DNA of 64,000 nucleotides from Streptomyces sp. DvalAA-43 (GCF_900091725.1 NZ_FMBW01000049.1:33850-97849); one strand, 5' to 3'; counted from the stretch's first letter, positions 8,292 to 17,198 are shown. Numbers and translations are program-made. Notes: generated by a model not told the origin, from the sequence alone.

Positions 8292-9037
8292 GGCTGGCTT
8301 TCTCCCTCGGTGGCCGTGGCTGGTGCCTTCACTCTATCCGTACGCCGGTAACGCCCCCAGGCGTAGAGAAAGCCCAGGGCGAAGCCCACCACATGGGCCA
8401 GATAGGCGACCCCCGGCCCCCCGCTGCCCGCGCCCTGGACCGCCAGCCACTGCAGCACGAACCAGAAGACCAGCACGATCCAGGCGGGAAAGCGCAACGG
8501 CAGGAAGAAGAGGAACGGGAACAGGCTGGTGACCCGGGCCCTGGGGAACAGATAGAGGAACGCCCCGAGCACCGCCGAGATCGCCCCCGACGCGCCCACC
8601 AGTGTCTGGTCCGACGTGGCGTGGGCGGCCGCGTAGGCGACCAGGGCGAGATAGCCGCTGATGACATAGAAGAAGGTGAACCCGACCCGGCCCATCCGCT
8701 CCTCGGTCATCGCCCCGAACACGTACAGGAACAGCACGTTGCCGAGCAGATGCAGCCAGCTGCCGTGCACGAAGAGGGCGGTGAACGGGGTGAGCAGGGC
8801 GTGCGCGGAGCCGTCCCACAGCTCGCTCGGGATCACGCCCCAGCGCTCGAAGTACCCGGCCTGGGCGGCGAGCAGCGCGTCGGCGCCGCCGGGGACCGGG
8901 TGGAAGCCGGACAGCGGGCTGACCACGAAGACCAGGGCGCAGACCGCGATCAGGGCATGGGTCACCAGCGGTCCACCGGTGACCGTCCGTAACAGTCGGC
9001 CGGTCTGTCCGCCGGTCTCGGCTCGCCGATCGATCAT
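8288..9037 (-). CDS. rhomboid family intramembrane serine protease
   Basis: This 249-residue polytopic membrane protein cleaves substrates inside the bilayer. The catalytic dyad is S150 in GASGAISA and H215 in AHVVGFALGF. The oxyanion-stabilising HGSWLHLLGN stretch is at 91-100 (H96, N100). About six or seven transmembrane helices are predicted. Start ATG 9037 is the first Met giving the compact family length. Coupling to the RAM-domain gene by a 4-bp overlap is the only functional hint; the natural substrate is unknown. Confidence 0.92.
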   Translation of the reverse strand: MIDRRAETGGQTGRLLRTVTGGPLVTHALIAVCALVFVVSPLSGFHPVPGGADALLAAQAGYFERWGVIPSELWDGSAHALLTPFTALFVHGSWLHLLGNVLFLYVFGAMTEERMGRVGFTFFYVISGYLALVAYAAAHATSDQTLVGASGAISAVLGAFLYLFPRARVTSLFPFLFFLPLRFPAWIVLVFWFVLQWLAVQGAGSGGPGVAYLAHVVGFALGFLYAWGRYRRTDRVKAPATATEGESQP

Positions 9038-9200
9038 GAACAGAGCATGACGCAAGCGGAGGGAACGGGACAGACCGCCTCGCCGTGTCGGGGGGACGCG
9101 GTGAGGCCGTAGGGTTACGGCAGGACATCCGCAGTTCGACGGCGCACCGCGAGATCCTTGAATCAAGGCAGCACGACGCTCGACGAAAGAGGACGCAACG

Positions 9201-9443
9201 ATGACGACGGTTCCCCAGCCGACCGACGGGACCCGCTGGCGCTGCACGCTCTGCGGGAATCTCACGCGCTTCGACGTGACGCGGTCCTCGAAGGTCGTCG
9301 AATATGTCCATCTCGACCTGGCCGGTGAGTCCAGCGTCGAGGAACGCGAGGTGGTCAGTGAGACCATCGAGTCGGTGCGCTGCCGTTGGTGCAACGCGGT
9401 GGACCAGATCGAACTGGTGGACAGGCCGGGTGCCGACTCCTGA
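9201..9443 (+). CDS. small zinc-ribbon protein
   Basis: An 80-residue hydrophilic protein with two cysteine pairs, CTLC (15-18) and CRWC near 60-63, which would bind one zinc ion. The middle is acidic. I know no function for it. ATG 9201 is preceded by GAAAGAGGA. It is 35 bp upstream of the NYN-domain gene and probably co-transcribed with it, which could point to RNA metabolism; that is inference from position only. Confidence 0.75.
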   Translation: MTTVPQPTDGTRWRCTLCGNLTRFDVTRSSKVVEYVHLDLAGESSVEEREVVSETIESVRCRWCNAVDQIELVDRPGADS

Positions 9444-9477
9444 CGGAGCCGCGCCCACAGACATTTTGGGGTGACGG

Positions 9478-10842
9478 ATGGTGGAGCAGCCCGATAACGG
9501 CGCCGAGTCGGCCGAGGCGGCCGACGACGCCGTCGAGGCGCTCGACCGCCCGCTGCCCGAAGGCGTACGGCGGCGGGTCGTCGCGCTGGTCTCGGACGCG
9601 TTCGGCGGCCTGACGGTCACCGAACTCCCGGCCCAGCTACGGCAGTACGCCCGCTTCACCCCGACCCGGCGCGCCAAGTTCGCCGGGAACGCGATGGCGG
9701 CCGCCCTGGAGAACGACGCGCTGTTCCGGCAGCGCATCGGCGAGCGGCTCAAGGAGGGGCAGCCGGAGCTGGCCGCCGCCCTGGAGTCCGGTGCGCCGCC
9801 GGCCGCCGCCGACCCCGTCGACGTGGCCGCGGCGGCCTATGTGCTGCGCCCGGCCGGCTGGGTGAAGCTGGTCGCCGCCGCCGGCGAGGAGGCGCAGCGT
9901 GTGCACGCCGAGCGCGCCGACGAGGAGAGCCGCCGCGAGCTGGAGCGGCTGCGCGAGGAGCTCGTCCGGGCCCGCTCCCAGACGAAGGACGAGACGGAGC
10001 GGCTGCGCGCCGAGCTGGACGCCGCCCGCAAGGAGGCCGAGTCCCTTCAGCGCAAGCTGCGCAGCGCCGTCAACGAGGTCAGGCGCGGTGAGGCCGCGCT
10101 GCGCCGCAGCCGGGCCGAGGCCGACGCGGTACGGGCCGAGGCGGCCGTCCAGGTCTCGGCGGCCGAGAGCGAGAGCCGCCGGCTCAAGGCGCGGCTCGGT
10201 GAGGCCGAGGCGTCCGTGGAGGCGGGCCGCCGGGCCGCCAGGGAGGGCCGCTCGGTCGAGGACATGCGGCTGCGGCTGCTGCTGGACACGGTGCTCGACG
10301 CGGCGAGCGGGCTCCGCCGCGAACTGGCCCTGCCACCCTCCTCGATCCGTCCCGCCGACGGCGTGGACGCGGTCGAGCCGGGCCGGATGTCGCCCAAGGA
10401 CATCGCCGCCAGGGCCCTTTCGGAGACCGATCCGGCCCTGCTCGACCAGTTGCTCGCGCTGCCGCAGGCACACCTGATCGTAGACGGCTACAACGTCACC
10501 AAGACCGGCTATCCGCAACTGCCGCTGGAGAAGCAGCGGCTGAGGCTGCTGGGTGGCCTCTCGATGCTCGCCGCACAGACCGGCGCCGAGATGACCTGTG
10601 TCTTCGACGGGGCCGAGCTGGCGGCCCCGGTGCTGCTCGCGCCGCCGCGCGGGGTCCGGGTGCTGTTCAGCAAGCCCGGGGTGACCGCCGACGAGCTCAT
10701 CCGGCAGCTGGCGCGCGCCGAACCTCCGGGCAGGCCCGTCGTGGTGGTCTCCACCGACCGCGAAGTCGCCGACGGAGTGGCGAAGGCGGGCGCCAGGCCC
10801 GTTGCGTCCGCCTTGCTCCTGAAGCGCCTTTCGCGCGTCTAG
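9478..10842 (+). CDS. NYN-domain RNA-binding/nuclease-like protein (YacP type)
   Basis: The 454-residue product has an N-terminal helical region (about 20-130), a long charged coiled coil (about 140-260, rich in EAxxRR repeats) and a C-terminal NYN domain (about 325-450). The NYN part begins HLIVDGYNVTKTGYP and includes CVFDGAE and VVVVSTDREVAD, placing acidic residues at the PIN-like metal site. YacP (Rae1) in Bacillus is a ribosome-associated mRNA endonuclease. The long coiled coil is an actinobacterial addition. A nuclease role is likely but not shown here. Confidence 0.85.
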   Translation: MVEQPDNGAESAEAADDAVEALDRPLPEGVRRRVVALVSDAFGGLTVTELPAQLRQYARFTPTRRAKFAGNAMAAALENDALFRQRIGERLKEGQPELAAALESGAPPAAADPVDVAAAAYVLRPAGWVKLVAAAGEEAQRVHAERADEESRRELERLREELVRARSQTKDETERLRAELDAARKEAESLQRKLRSAVNEVRRGEAALRRSRAEADAVRAEAAVQVSAAESESRRLKARLGEAEASVEAGRRAAREGRSVEDMRLRLLLDTVLDAASGLRRELALPPSSIRPADGVDAVEPGRMSPKDIAARALSETDPALLDQLLALPQAHLIVDGYNVTKTGYPQLPLEKQRLRLLGGLSMLAAQTGAEMTCVFDGAELAAPVLLAPPRGVRVLFSKPGVTADELIRQLARAEPPGRPVVVVSTDREVADGVAKAGARPVASALLLKRLSRV

Positions 10843-10956
10843 TGGCACTTGCCGGGTCTCGGCGGAAATCGGGGAACGGTCCGTCAGACCGCAGCTACAC
10901 CCCGTGTGTCCAGGGTAAAGAAGTGCACCCCGTGATGAGATTTTTCGGGTGAGGAT

Positions 10957-10986
10957 TTGAACTGATCACAAGTTGGTCACTAGGGT
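10957..10986 (+). promoter_or_regulatory. probable HrdB-type promoter for the first NlpC/P60 gene
   Basis: TTGAAC (10957-10962) and TAGGGT (10981-10986) are spaced by 18 bp. The predicted transcript start near 10993 leaves a leader of about 130 nt holding the ydaO-like element. Confidence 0.6.
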
Positions 10987-11031
10987 CAGGCCTCGAACCT
11001 TCGCACGGTTGATCACCCATCCGGGGTGACG

Positions 11032-11102
11032 GCGAAGGCACCGCCGAGTCCGTGACGTCCACGGAGCCGGGGATTCGATCCCCCACAGCCCGGTAGGCGG
11101 CT
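11032..11102 (+). promoter_or_regulatory. shortened ydaO-like (cyclic di-AMP) riboswitch element
   Basis: The leader contains CCGCCGAGTCCG (11041-11052), CGGAGCCGGGGA (11062-11073) and CAGCCCGGTAGGCGG (11086-11100). These match what I recall of the start, middle and end landmarks of Streptomyces ydaO-yuaA aptamers, which precede cell-wall hydrolase genes. The usual central part with GGGGTGAATC and CGAACCCGTCAGCTAACC is absent, and the ends are joined by a short hairpin GGGGATTCGATCCCC. So this is either a reduced or decayed aptamer, or an unrelated leader. The location before an NlpC/P60 gene supports the link. Confidence 0.45.
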
Positions 11103-11125
11103 CGAGGAAGAAGGAGCTCGCCTTC

Positions 11126-12154
11126 GTGGCGTCCCACCGTCGTCCCAAGCAGCCGAGCCGCGCCCGTGTGACCGTGCTCACCGCGACCGCCGCCGCGGCC
11201 GTGGCCCTGACCTCCCAGGCGGCGCACGCCGACCCGAAGCCCTCCAAGAGCGAGGTCAAGGCGAAGGTCGAGAAGCTCAACCACGAGGCCGGTGCGGCCA
11301 ACGAGCAGTACTACGGCGCCAAGGAGAAGCAGCAGAAGCTGGAGAAGGAAGTCGGCGCGCTGCAGGACAAGGTGGCCCGCGGCCAGCAGGAGATCAACAA
11401 CCTGCGCAGCGGCCTCGGTTCGCTCGCCGCCGCCCAGTACCGCTCCGGTGGCATCGACCCGTCGGTGCAGCTCTTCCTCTCGTCCAACCCGGACACCTTC
11501 CTCGACGAGGCCTCGGCCCTCGACCAGCTGACGGCCAAGCAGACCGAGACCCTGGGGAAGATCCAGGAGAAGCAGCGGGTCCTCGCGCAGGAGCGCAAGG
11601 AGGCCCAGGACAAGCTCGGTGACCTCGCGGACGTGCGCAAGACGCTCGGCGCGAAGAAGAAGAAGCTCCAGGACAAGCTGGCCGAGGCGCAGCGCCTGCT
11701 CAACACGATGACCGCCGCCGAGCGCACGAAGATGCGCGAGGACGAGCAGCGCGCCAGCCGCGCCGCCGGCGACCGGGTCGACCTGGGCAAGGAGGTCCCC
11801 GCGTCCGCCTGGGGCGCCGCCGCCCTGAACGCCGCCGCCACCCAGGTGGGCAAGCCGTACGGCCGCGGCGGCACCGGCCCCGGATCCTTCGACTGCTCCG
11901 GGCTGACCCAGTGGGCCTACGCCCAGGCCAACGTCCAGATCTCCCGGGTCACGTACACCCAGGTCAACGACGGTGTCCACATCGGGCGCAGTGCGCTGAA
12001 GCCGGGCGACCTGGTCTTCTTCAACAACACCGAGCACGTGGGCCTCTACGCGGGCAACAACACCGTCCTGCACGCCCCGTACCCGGGCACGTTCGTCCGC
12101 TACGAGTCGATGAACACCATCGGCAGCTTCCAGTTCGGCGTGCGCGTCGGCTGA
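11126..12154 (+). CDS. secreted NlpC/P60 peptidoglycan endopeptidase (RipA/Rv2190c-like)
   Basis: The 342-residue product has a Sec signal peptide (about 1-35, ending AAHA), a coiled-coil segment (about 40-200) and a C-terminal NlpC/P60 domain (about 228-342). Catalytic residues are C257 (FDCSGL), H304 (TEHVGLY) and H316 (VLHAPYP). Such enzymes cut the D-Glu to meso/LL-DAP bond in stem peptides, and the coiled coil usually holds the catalytic domain inactive. GTG 11126 follows AGAAGGAG. A paralogue lies directly downstream. The ydaO-like leader suggests control by cyclic di-AMP. Confidence 0.93.
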   Translation: MASHRRPKQPSRARVTVLTATAAAAVALTSQAAHADPKPSKSEVKAKVEKLNHEAGAANEQYYGAKEKQQKLEKEVGALQDKVARGQQEINNLRSGLGSLAAAQYRSGGIDPSVQLFLSSNPDTFLDEASALDQLTAKQTETLGKIQEKQRVLAQERKEAQDKLGDLADVRKTLGAKKKKLQDKLAEAQRLLNTMTAAERTKMREDEQRASRAAGDRVDLGKEVPASAWGAAALNAAATQVGKPYGRGGTGPGSFDCSGLTQWAYAQANVQISRVTYTQVNDGVHIGRSALKPGDLVFFNNTEHVGLYAGNNTVLHAPYPGTFVRYESMNTIGSFQFGVRVG

Positions 12155-12196
12155 CGACGCCCGAACGGGCGAATTCCCGCGCCCGCGCAGACCGTC

Positions 12197-12231
12197 CGCC
12201 CCGCCGGAGACCACAGGTCACCGGCGGGGCG
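12197..12231 (+). terminator. terminator between the NlpC/P60 paralogues
   Basis: An 11-bp outer stem (CGCCCCGCCGG, 12197-12207, with 12221-12231) encloses a second 4-bp stem GACC/GGTC. It means the two paralogues are largely separate transcription units. Confidence 0.75.
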
Positions 12232-12389
12232 TCGCCGTTTCCGCCGCCCTGCCTCCCGGCGCGGCCTGTGGCCGCTCCGTAACCGTCCGACTACTGTCTG
12301 CCTGCTGTGCAGCTCCCGGTCGTCGGTCCGCCCGCCCCGGGCGGCAGGGGCTGCGCGTCTGCGTACCGCGGAAGGGAGTGCGGCGTCCT

Positions 12390-13433
12390 GTGGTGTCCCA
12401 TCGCCGTTCCACACAGTCCGGCCTCAACCTGAGCGTCCGGGCCACCGTTCTGTCGGCCGCGGCGGCGACCGCGGCCGCCACCCTCGGGGCGGCCACCGCG
12501 AACGCCGACCCGCAGGACGCGCCCCGCACCGCCAAGGAGCGGGTCGACCGGCTGTACACCGAGGCCGAGCAGGCCACTCAGAAGTACGACAGGGCCGGTG
12601 AGAACGCCGACCGGCTGCGCGGCGAGATCGGCCGGGCCCAGGACCGGGCGGCCCGAGGCCAGGAACAGGTCAACCGGATGCGCGCCGTGCTCGGTTCGGT
12701 GGCGAGCGCGCAGTACCGGTCCGGCGGCATCGACCCCTCGCTCGCCCTGCTGCTCTCCTCCGACCCGGACACCTACCTCGACCGGGCGGCCGTGCTGGAG
12801 CGCCTGACCGACCTCCAGACCGCCGAACTGCACGAACTCCAGCAGGTCCAGCGCGGACTGGCGCAGACCCGCACGGAGGCGGCCCGCGCGCTGGCCGAGC
12901 TGGAACGCAGCCGGGCGGACGCCACCCGTCACAAACGGACCGTCCAGCGCAAGCTCGCCGAGGCCAGGCGGCTGCTGGACACGCTGCCCGGCGCCGACCG
13001 GGCGCGGTTCGAGCGGGCCTCGCGCTCCGGCCGCGACGTCGGGTATCCGGCCCTGGCCGATCTCCGGGCCGATCTCCCGGCCGGCTCCGGGCGCGCCGCG
13101 GCCGCCGTCATGGCGGTCCAGCAGGCCCTGGGCCGCCCGTACATCTGGGGGGCCAACGGACCGGCCGGATTCGACTGCTCCGGGCTGATGCAGTGGGCGT
13201 ACGCCCGCGCAGGGGTCAGCCTGCCGCGGACCTCGCAGGCCCAGCGGTACGCGGGACACATGGTGCCGCTCTCCGAGGCCCGCCCCGGCGACCTGGTCGT
13301 CTACCGCGCGGACGCCAGTCACGTCGCGATGTACGTCGGCAACGGCCAGGTGATCCACGCCCCGTACCCCGGGGCCGCGGTGCGCTACGACCCGGTCGGC
13401 ATGATGCCCGTCTCCTCGGTCACCCGCGTCTGA
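12390..13433 (+). CDS. second secreted NlpC/P60 endopeptidase
   Basis: A 347-residue paralogue of the preceding gene: signal peptide (about 1-35, ending ANA), coiled coil, then an NlpC/P60 domain with Cys in FDCSGLMQWAY, His in ASHVAMYVG and His in VIHAPYPG. I chose GTG 12390 by alignment with the paralogue start (VSHRR versus VASHRR) and the GAAGGGAG about 11 bp upstream. GTG 12378 is possible but lies directly on that site. The two coiled coils share the motif SAQYRSGGIDPS or AAQYRSGGIDPS, evidence of a tandem duplication followed by divergence. There is no riboswitch-like leader here. Confidence 0.9.
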   Translation: MVSHRRSTQSGLNLSVRATVLSAAAATAAATLGAATANADPQDAPRTAKERVDRLYTEAEQATQKYDRAGENADRLRGEIGRAQDRAARGQEQVNRMRAVLGSVASAQYRSGGIDPSLALLLSSDPDTYLDRAAVLERLTDLQTAELHELQQVQRGLAQTRTEAARALAELERSRADATRHKRTVQRKLAEARRLLDTLPGADRARFERASRSGRDVGYPALADLRADLPAGSGRAAAAVMAVQQALGRPYIWGANGPAGFDCSGLMQWAYARAGVSLPRTSQAQRYAGHMVPLSEARPGDLVVYRADASHVAMYVGNGQVIHAPYPGAAVRYDPVGMMPVSSVTRV

Positions 13434-13436
13434 CCG

Positions 13437-13442
13437 TACCCT
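13437..13442 (+). promoter_or_regulatory. leaderless promoter -10 box
   Basis: TACCCT ends 7 nt before the GTG at 13450, so transcription would begin at the start codon. It lies just 3 bp after the preceding stop codon. Confidence 0.5.
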
Positions 13443-13449
13443 CGATCGG

Positions 13450-14694
13450 GTGAACCAGAGGCGGGGACGGAACGGGGCGCGGCGCGCGGTCGGCGTGCTG
13501 CTCGCCGGTCTGCTGCTCGTCTCCGGCTGCGCGGCCCCCGACGACGACGGCGCCGCCCCCGGGGCCACCGACCGTGCCGTCCGCGCCGTGCTGGACCGCC
13601 GGGCGGCCGCCGTGCTGGACCACGACCCGGCGGCCTACCTGGCCACGACGGACCCCGGGGCCACCGGACTGCGCACGGCCCAGCGCCGGGAACTGGACAA
13701 CCTCGCGGACGTCCCGCTGAGTTCCTGGACGTACCGGCTGCGCCAGGTGACCGCACGGGGCACCGACCGGGCCACCGCGGAGGTCGAGCTGGGCTACCGG
13801 ATCAAGGGCTACGACGCCGCCCCGGTCACCTCGGACCGGGTGCTCGACCTGCGACGGGACCGGGCGGACGGCCGTTGGTACGTCGTCGGCGACCGGGCGG
13901 GCGCGGACCAGGTCCGCCAGCTCTGGCAGCAGGGCGACGTACGGGTGGTGCACGGGAAGCACAGCCTGGTGCTCGGCGTCGGCCGCACCGAAAGGGAGCT
14001 GCGCGCCATCGCGGGGACCGCGGACCGCGCGGTGCCCGCCGTCTCCCGTGCCTGGCCGGAACGCTGGGCGGGCCGGGTGGTGGTGCTCGTGCCGCGGACG
14101 GTGGAGGACATGGCGGGGCTGCTGGGGTCGGCGGCCGCGGACTACCGGGGCATCGCCGCCGTCACCACCGGGCGGACCGGCTCCGCGGGCCGGAACCCCG
14201 CGGACCGGGTGATCGTCAACCCGCAGGCGTACGGCACGCTCAGCCCCCTCGGGCAGCGGGTCGTCCTCACCCACGAGACCACCCATGTCGCCACCCGCAC
14301 CCGCACCTCCGCCGCGACCCCGACCTGGCTCTCCGAGGGCTTCGCGGACCGGGTGGCCTACCGCGCGGAGGACCGCGCGCCCGCGCAGATCGCGCCCGGA
14401 CTCGCGGAGGCCGTCCGGCGCGGCGACCCGGCGGCCGAGCTCCCCACGGACGAGGACTTCGGCTTCGCGGGCGACCCGGAGCGCCTGGCGAGGGCGTACG
14501 AGGGCGGCTGGGCGGCCTGCGCGCTGATCGCCGACCACTGGGGCGAGGAGAAGCTGTCCGCCTTCTACCGGGCCGTCGGGGGGCACGCGGGACGGGACGG
14601 AGCGGTGCGGCAGGCCATGCGCGAGGTGCTCGACACGACCCCGCAGGAGTTCACCGTGCTCTGGCGGGAGTGGCTGCGCTCCCGGCTCGGTTAG
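13450..14694 (+). CDS. lipoprotein zinc metalloprotease-like protein (HEXXH type)
   Basis: This 414-residue exported protein has a lipobox LLVSGC with the lipidated cysteine at C27. Residues about 35-160 form a lipoprotein-type domain rich in RxxLD repeats. The C-terminal half carries H275-E-T-T-H279 and, downstream, E296 in WLSEGFAD. That is the HEXXH plus third-ligand Glu pattern of gluzincin peptidases such as the peptidase MA-like families. It should therefore be a membrane-anchored extracytoplasmic protease with unknown substrate. A likely leaderless GTG start is used. Its 3-prime end overlaps the convergent GT87 gene by 44 bp. Confidence 0.8.
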   Translation: MNQRRGRNGARRAVGVLLAGLLLVSGCAAPDDDGAAPGATDRAVRAVLDRRAAAVLDHDPAAYLATTDPGATGLRTAQRRELDNLADVPLSSWTYRLRQVTARGTDRATAEVELGYRIKGYDAAPVTSDRVLDLRRDRADGRWYVVGDRAGADQVRQLWQQGDVRVVHGKHSLVLGVGRTERELRAIAGTADRAVPAVSRAWPERWAGRVVVLVPRTVEDMAGLLGSAAADYRGIAAVTTGRTGSAGRNPADRVIVNPQAYGTLSPLGQRVVLTHETTHVATRTRTSAATPTWLSEGFADRVAYRAEDRAPAQIAPGLAEAVRRGDPAAELPTDEDFGFAGDPERLARAYEGGWAACALIADHWGEEKLSAFYRAVGGHAGRDGAVRQAMREVLDTTPQEFTVLWREWLRSRLG

Positions 14695-15931
14695 GACCTT
14701 CCGTACCGGCCGGGACGGACCGGTCGGCGGACCCGCCGTCGCCGTGCGTCGCTCCCAGCACCGTGTGCCGCCACAGCCGGCGGCAGGCGATCAGCGTCGC
14801 CGCGACCAGCAGTCCGTTGCGCAGGAGCATCAGCGTCACGCCGGTCGCGTCACTGGTCACCACATGGGTGAACCCGAAGGGGAACTCCCACTGGGTGAGG
14901 CCCGTCGCCAGCAGCACCAGACCCGCGGGCAGCACCATCCGGCTGTCGCGGAACACCAGGCAGACCGCCGCCAGCCCGACCAGCCACAGCATGTACTGGG
15001 GGCTGAGCACCCGGCTCGTCGTGGTGAACAGCAGCACCGCCGCGAACGCCGCGTCCGCCGGGGTGCTCGCGCCGAAGTCACGGGCCCGCAGCCGCCACAG
15101 CAGCAGCCAGGCGAGCGCGAGGACGGACAGACAGAGGGCGAGCGTGCTCACCAGCGGCACGTACGGACCCAGGAACTCCATCGAGCCGTAGTGGAACTCC
15201 ACCCGGCCCGGCCAGCCGAACTGCCGCGCCACATGGAAGACCAGCGCGCCCAGCGACTCGACCTCGGTGCCCCGGTCGCGCTGGGCGCCGAGGAAGGCCA
15301 GCGACCCCGGCATCGCCACGGCGCACCCCACCAGCAGCCCGGCCCCCGTCACCGCCGCGGCCGTCCACGCCAGGCGCGTGCGCCGGCCGCGCGCCGTACC
15401 GGCCAGGACCAGCGCCGGCCACACCTTCAGCAGCGCGCCGACGGCGGCCAGCGCCCCCATCACCCGCGGATGCCGCAGCCCCGCCAGGAGCGCCGCCACC
15501 GCCACCGCCGTGACCATCACGTCGTAACGGGCGTACGCCGTCGTGCCGAGCAGCGGCACCCCCGCCACCCACACCCAGGTGCCCGCCTGCCACCGGCCGT
15601 CGCCCCGGCCCGCGTACATCAGCAGCCCCAGCACCAGCAGATCGCAGACGAACGCGAGGACGAAGAAGGCCGAGGCGTAGTCCAGGAACGGCAGCAGCGC
15701 GGGGGAGAGGACGGCGAGCGCGGCCAGCGGCGGGTACTGCCAGGTGACGTCGGACTCCGGATACGTACCGGTCTTCAGCACCTCGGACCAGCCGTGGTAG
15801 ATCACCGAGACATCACTGGTCACGTCCGGTCCGGAGAGCGTGATGACCTTGGTGACACAGAGCAGCAGCACGACCCTGGTCAGGGTCCACACCGCCATGG
15901 CGGCGAGCCGTGCGCCGGTCGATCCCGTCAT
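14651..15931 (-). CDS. GT87-family polyprenyl-phosphate-mannose mannosyltransferase (membrane)
   Basis: The 426-residue integral membrane protein has about ten transmembrane helices. It resembles the GT-C fold mannosyltransferases (PimE and Rv2181 class) that use polyprenyl-phosphomannose outside the membrane. Typical features are an acidic loop after the first helix (around SGPDVTSDVSVIYHGWSEVL), YPPLAAL, the periplasmic FGWPG-type loop and SPQYMLW. It is divergent from a PimB-type gene, supporting a role in phosphatidylinositol mannoside or lipoglycan assembly. ATG 15931 follows GAGGAGAA. The last 44 bp run antisense into the neighbouring gene. Confidence 0.82.
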   Translation of the reverse strand: MTGSTGARLAAMAVWTLTRVVLLLCVTKVITLSGPDVTSDVSVIYHGWSEVLKTGTYPESDVTWQYPPLAALAVLSPALLPFLDYASAFFVLAFVCDLLVLGLLMYAGRGDGRWQAGTWVWVAGVPLLGTTAYARYDVMVTAVAVAALLAGLRHPRVMGALAAVGALLKVWPALVLAGTARGRRTRLAWTAAAVTGAGLLVGCAVAMPGSLAFLGAQRDRGTEVESLGALVFHVARQFGWPGRVEFHYGSMEFLGPYVPLVSTLALCLSVLALAWLLLWRLRARDFGASTPADAAFAAVLLFTTTSRVLSPQYMLWLVGLAAVCLVFRDSRMVLPAGLVLLATGLTQWEFPFGFTHVVTSDATGVTLMLLRNGLLVAATLIACRRLWRHTVLGATHGDGGSADRSVPAGTEGPNRAGSAATPARAR

Positions 15932-16055
15932 GACCGTCTCATCCGTTCTCCTCGGTGGGCACCCGGCGGGTACGCGCCGGGTACGAGGAGCCATGATGCC
16001 CGTACGGGCGGTGCCGGAGCCATCCGGTCCGGACCGCCCGGTACTGTCGGCCGGG

Positions 16056-17198
16056 ATGGACAAGACCCTGATCGTGACCAACGACTTCCCGCCCCGCCCC
16101 GGCGGTATCCAGGCGTTCCTGCACAACATGGCGCTGCGCCTGGATCCCGGACGGATCGTCGTGTACGCCTCCACCTGGAAGCGGAGTCCCGAAGGCCTCG
16201 CGGCCACCGCCGCCTTCGACGCCGAGCAGCCGTTCCCCGTCGTGCGCGACCCCACGACGATGCTGCTGCCGACCCCGAGGGTCACCCGGCGCGCGGTACG
16301 ACTGCTGCGCGAACACGGCTGCACCTCCGTCTGGTTCGGCGCCGCTGCCCCGCTCGGGCTGATGGCACCGGCGCTGCGCAGGGCCGGCGCCCGCCGTCTG
16401 GTCGCCACCACCCACGGGCACGAGGCGGGCTGGGCCCAGCTGCCCGCGGCCCGGCAGCTGCTGCGGCGGATCGGCGAGGGCACCGACACGATCACCTACC
16501 TGGGCGAGTACACCCGCTCCCGGATCGCCCCCGCGCTCACCGCCGCGGCCGCGGCGCGCATGGTCCGACTGCCGCCCGGTGTCGACGAGAAGACCTTCCA
16601 CCCGGATTCGGGCGGGAGCCGGGTCCGGGCCGGGCTGGGGCTCTCGGACCGGCCCGTCGTGGTCTGTGTGTCACGGCTCGTGCCACGCAAGGGCCAGGAC
16701 ACGCTGATCCTCGCGATGCCGGCGATCCTGGCCCAGGTGCCGGACGCGGTGCTCCTGATCGTCGGCGGCGGACCGTACGCCGAGGAGCTGAAGCGGCTGG
16801 CCGCGCAGACCGGGGTCGCCGAGTCCGTGCGGTTCACCGGACCGGTGCCGTGGGAGGAGCTGCCCGCCCACTACGGCGCGGGCGACGTCTTCGCCATGCC
16901 GTGCCGCACCCGTCGCGGCGGCCTCGACGTGGAGGGTCTCGGCATCGTCTTCCTGGAGGCGTCCGCGACCGGACTGCCGGTGGTGGCGGGCGACTCGGGC
17001 GGCGCGCCCGACGCGGTGCTCGACGGTGAGACCGGGTGGGTGGTGCGCGGGGACAGTGTGGAGGAGTCGTCCGACCGGATCGTCACCCTGCTCCGCGACC
17101 CGGAGCTGCGCCGGCGGATGGGGGAGCGGGGCCGGGCCTGGGTCGAGGAGAAGTGGCGCTGGGACCTGCTCGCCGAACGGCTCCGGGCGCTGCTCTGA
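16056..17198 (+). CDS. pimB: GDP-mannose-dependent phosphatidylinositol mannosyltransferase (PimB type)
   Basis: The 380-residue GT4 glycosyltransferase begins MDKTLIVTNDFPPRPGGIQAF, the nucleotide-sugar fold entry typical of PimB-prime, which adds the second mannose to phosphatidylinositol mannosides at the inner membrane face. Catalytic-region motifs include THGHEAGW, the hinge VSRLVPRKGQDTLI and the EX7E-like EGLGIVFLEASATGLPVV. TACTGT ends 8 nt before the ATG, hinting at a leaderless transcript. It is divergent to GT87 and convergent with fadD, the same company as Rv2188c beside fadD15. Confidence 0.88.
   Translation: MDKTLIVTNDFPPRPGGIQAFLHNMALRLDPGRIVVYASTWKRSPEGLAATAAFDAEQPFPVVRDPTTMLLPTPRVTRRAVRLLREHGCTSVWFGAAAPLGLMAPALRRAGARRLVATTHGHEAGWAQLPAARQLLRRIGEGTDTITYLGEYTRSRIAPALTAAAAARMVRLPPGVDEKTFHPDSGGSRVRAGLGLSDRPVVVCVSRLVPRKGQDTLILAMPAILAQVPDAVLLIVGGGPYAEELKRLAAQTGVAESVRFTGPVPWEELPAHYGAGDVFAMPCRTRRGGLDVEGLGIVFLEASATGLPVVAGDSGGAPDAVLDGETGWVVRGDSVEESSDRIVTLLRDPELRRRMGERGRAWVEEKWRWDLLAERLRALL

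Noticed and set aside
11062..11090. tRNA-like T-arm (GGGGATTCGATCCCC)
   Set aside because: No acceptor, D or anticodon arms can be drawn around it; it is better explained as part of the ydaO-like leader.
11126..13433. Tandem NlpC/P60 genes as evidence of a mobile insertion
   Set aside because: No flanking repeats or transposase; the pair looks like an old tandem duplication and both genes have normal codon use.
15840..16055. Longer N-terminus for the PimB-type enzyme starting at 15840
   Set aside because: The extra 72 residues run antisense into the GT87 coding region and do not match the family, whose conserved N-terminus begins at ATG 16056.
14744..17029. 761-codon plus-strand frame across GT87 and pimB
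   Set aside because: It overlaps genes on both strands in other frames and is Gln/Arg/His-rich with no family resemblance.
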